A DNA stretch of 64,000 bases, from NCBI RefSeq assembly GCF_001027745.1, contig NZ_LECU01000006.1:930001-994000 (forward strand), given 5' to 3'. Each line of letters opens with the position of its first letter. Position 1 is the first letter of the stretch. The notes beneath the pieces were generated by a model that had not been told where the DNA came from, searched no databases, and saw only the letters and a program-made list of their open reading frames with translations. Of the stretch, positions 62,723-64,000 are shown piece after piece. Position numbers and translations under genes: made by a program. The DNA comes from Pedobacter sp. BMA. GTDB lineage: Bacteria; Bacteroidota; Bacteroidia; Sphingobacteriales; Sphingobacteriaceae.

Positions 62723-63082
62723 ATGAAAAAGACACTCATCATTGGGGCATCTCCGGATCCATCCAGATATGCATATAAAGCGGCTCACATGCTTCGTAGA
62801 TTCAATCACGATATCATTAATGTGGGCATAAAAAAAGGAGAAGTCGCAGGAGTTGAGATTGAAAGGCCTGGCGAAATTCACCATGATATCGATACGGTAA
62901 CACTATACATCGGTCCTGCTTTGCAGCCTCAATATGAAAACTACCTTCTGGAAACCAAGCCCAAACGGGTCATATTTAATCCGGGAACTGAAAATTATGA
63001 GCTTGAAAAATTGCTTGATCAACATGATATTGAGCCTGTAAGAGCTTGTACTTTGGTTTTGTTAAGTACAGGACAGTATTAA
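62723..63082 (+). CDS. CoA-binding domain protein (YccU-like)
   Basis: 119 residues with a Rossmann-like CoA-binding fold: TLIIGASPDPSRYAYKAAHML at the start, VTLYIGPALQPQYENYLL and KRVIFNPGTENYELEKLL later. Family members bind CoA, but their role is unknown. The last four bases overlap the end of the convergent PagL-like gene. Confidence 0.88.
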   Translation: MKKTLIIGASPDPSRYAYKAAHMLRRFNHDIINVGIKKGEVAGVEIERPGEIHHDIDTVTLYIGPALQPQYENYLLETKPKRVIFNPGTENYELEKLLDQHDIEPVRACTLVLLSTGQY

Positions 63083-64000
63083 AAGCGATACACTAATCCC
63101 CAGTTTACATAATCAGCCTGAGCAAAGTGCATATACGTTTTTGCCTGAATGCCCAGACGGGAGGTAATATTGTAAGTTGGCCCGAATGTCCAGTACCAGG
63201 TGGCATCTTCCTTGTATCTGTTATAATGGAGATACTTGCCTACCTGGGCACCTACAGTGATTCTCCAAAGGTTGATCTCTGCACCCACACTTAAACCGGT
63301 ACGCCACCTGTCGTAAGAGGTACCGTAGTTCTGGTAAGTCCCGGCATAGTCATCAGGATTGTAAACAGTATAATAATAAACGGCATCAGCACCTGCCTTC
63401 AAAACCATGATATCATTCAGATAAAAATTATATCCGGCATATAAGCCGCTTTTAAATAAATGTTTATCACTCTGCTGCGGAACGCCTCTGGCGCCCAAAC
63501 CAACACTGATTTCGATTGAATTTCTTCGTAATGGAATATAAGTGCTTCTTTTTTCCTCAGATGGGTTTTTAGGGTTATTCAGCTTTAAACCCAGGTAAAT
63601 GTTTCCGGTATTTAATCCGCCATTGGGTACCGTCAATCCACCATTTGAGATATGCAGGAAGCCAAATCCTGCGAGTAGACTGGTGTATTTGCCAACGGGT
63701 AATTCCATTCCCAGGTCAGCTTTTATAGCTTCATTTACCGGACTGCCCAGAAATCTGTTTTTCGGATGATTGCCAAAGTATTTATTGGTAAGACTTAAGC
63801 CAATACCCGGGGTAAAGTTAAATTTTGCCTTTCCTAATTTAAAAAGCTCAAAATCCATTTGGGCAACCAGTCCATATACCTGACCGAAAGAATTTGCTGA
63901 AGTATCTTTTGCGCCTTTCAACCGGCTGATATCTCTGAAAATAAAACCTAAGCCATAAGATTTTGCACCGAGTGCTTTTATCCAGTGATCTTTATTTTGT
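63079..64000 (-). CDS. Acyloxyacyl hydrolase/PagL-like lipid A deacylase, 5'-truncated
   Basis: The frame runs on to the window edge without a stop, past the apparent TTG start near 63921; the extra residues read KDHWIKALGAKSYGLGFIFR. So the N-terminus and signal lie outside. The sequence is beta-rich with alternating aromatic residues, as for an outer-membrane barrel, and ends ...NWGLVYRF with the C-terminal Phe typical of such proteins. FLHISNGGLTVPNGGLN holds the His-Ser-Asn pattern of the PagL active site. PagL removes the 3-O-acyl chain from lipid A. The C-terminal half has extra strands after the usual PagL core. Confidence 0.75.
   Translation of the reverse strand, partial: QNKDHWIKALGAKSYGLGFIFRDISRLKGAKDTSANSFGQVYGLVAQMDFELFKLGKAKFNFTPGIGLSLTNKYFGNHPKNRFLGSPVNEAIKADLGMELPVGKYTSLLAGFGFLHISNGGLTVPNGGLNTGNIYLGLKLNNPKNPSEEKRSTYIPLRRNSIEISVGLGARGVPQQSDKHLFKSGLYAGYNFYLNDIMVLKAGADAVYYYTVYNPDDYAGTYQNYGTSYDRWRTGLSVGAEINLWRITVGAQVGKYLHYNRYKEDATWYWTFGPTYNITSRLGIQAKTYMHFAQADYVNWGLVYRF

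Noticed and set aside
1..64000. CRISPR arrays, tRNA and rRNA genes, insertion sequences
   Set aside because: Looked for regularly spaced repeats, tRNA-like cloverleaf and T-loop sequences, rRNA landmarks and transposase motifs by eye; none seen. A tRNAscan or Infernal run would be decisive.

Overview
The window looks like chromosomal DNA from a member of the Bacteroidota, most likely the Sphingobacteriaceae (Pedobacter or a close relative). This rests on recognised proteins (GIN-domain, DUF1599, BT_3928-type and RhuM-family proteins, a GH31 enzyme with accessory domains, the CrtW/CruF carotenoid set, PagL-like protein) and on the promoters. At least 13 genes are preceded by a perfect TAnnTTTG element, the -7 box of the Bacteroidota housekeeping sigma factor, and Shine-Dalgarno sequences are almost absent. 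No rRNA, tRNA, CRISPR array, insertion sequence or prophage was seen. Most of the window is ordinary core genome; the accessory-looking parts are single genes.

Layout. 1-6.9 kb: truncated alpha/beta hydrolase, polyprenyl synthase-TerC pair, secreted M28 peptidase, small lipoprotein, ahcY and a small secreted Cys protein. 6.9-12.6 kb: polysaccharide deacetylase, GtrA and a GT39-type glycosyltransferase on the minus strand, then pdxJ, a DMT exporter and a lipoprotein. 12.8-23.3 kb: gcvP, a 1268-residue multidomain GH31 enzyme, a VOC protein, YceI, an MBL hydrolase and a sulfatase. 23.4-29.1 kb: recJ, lptB, a GH3-like enzyme, YkvA, DUF2752, a CCC-motif membrane protein and a bacilliredoxin. 29.2-34.3 kb: cdaA-folP, divergent from DUF1599, a DoxX/MauE-like protein, an orphan DppB-type permease and aroK. 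34.3-38.9 kb: CrtD-like desaturase, RhuM-Doc fusion, second M28 peptidase and a 36-residue microgene. 39-42.3 kb: rlmD, a hypothetical, a GIN-domain protein and a phosphoribosyltransferase.

42.4-46.4 kb is a compact carotenoid-tailoring block (acyltransferase, glycosyltransferase, CruF-like hydratase, ispH, CrtW-like ketolase). With the CrtD-like desaturase 7 kb upstream it predicts an acylated glycoside of a monocyclic keto-carotenoid. 46.5-53.5 kb: hemH, gluconokinase, kdtA, galE, a PHP-family phosphatase, a MacB-like permease and an A-type Fe-S carrier. 53.7-57.8 kb: a membrane-anchored hypothetical, a methylmalonyl-CoA mutase large subunit lacking its B12 domain, and dnaA behind a 551-bp AT-rich gap with DnaA-box-like sites. 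58-64 kb: NUDIX hydrolase, a hypothetical, the LemA-TPM-TPM operon, an FAD oxidoreductase, a CoA-binding protein and a truncated PagL-like lipid A deacylase.

Functional themes are envelope construction (lptB, kdtA, GT39/GtrA, PagL-like, deacetylase, galE, PHP phosphatase), isoprenoid and carotenoid metabolism (polyprenyl synthase, ispH, carotenoid block) and glycan degradation (GH31, sulfatase). The promoter boxes also correct several start codons: apparent TTG starts at 832, 12817, 21879, 28699 and 44789 lie upstream of or inside a -7 box. At pdxJ, rlmD and ispH the ATG lies only 4-7 nt past the box, which predicts leaderless or nearly leaderless mRNAs.
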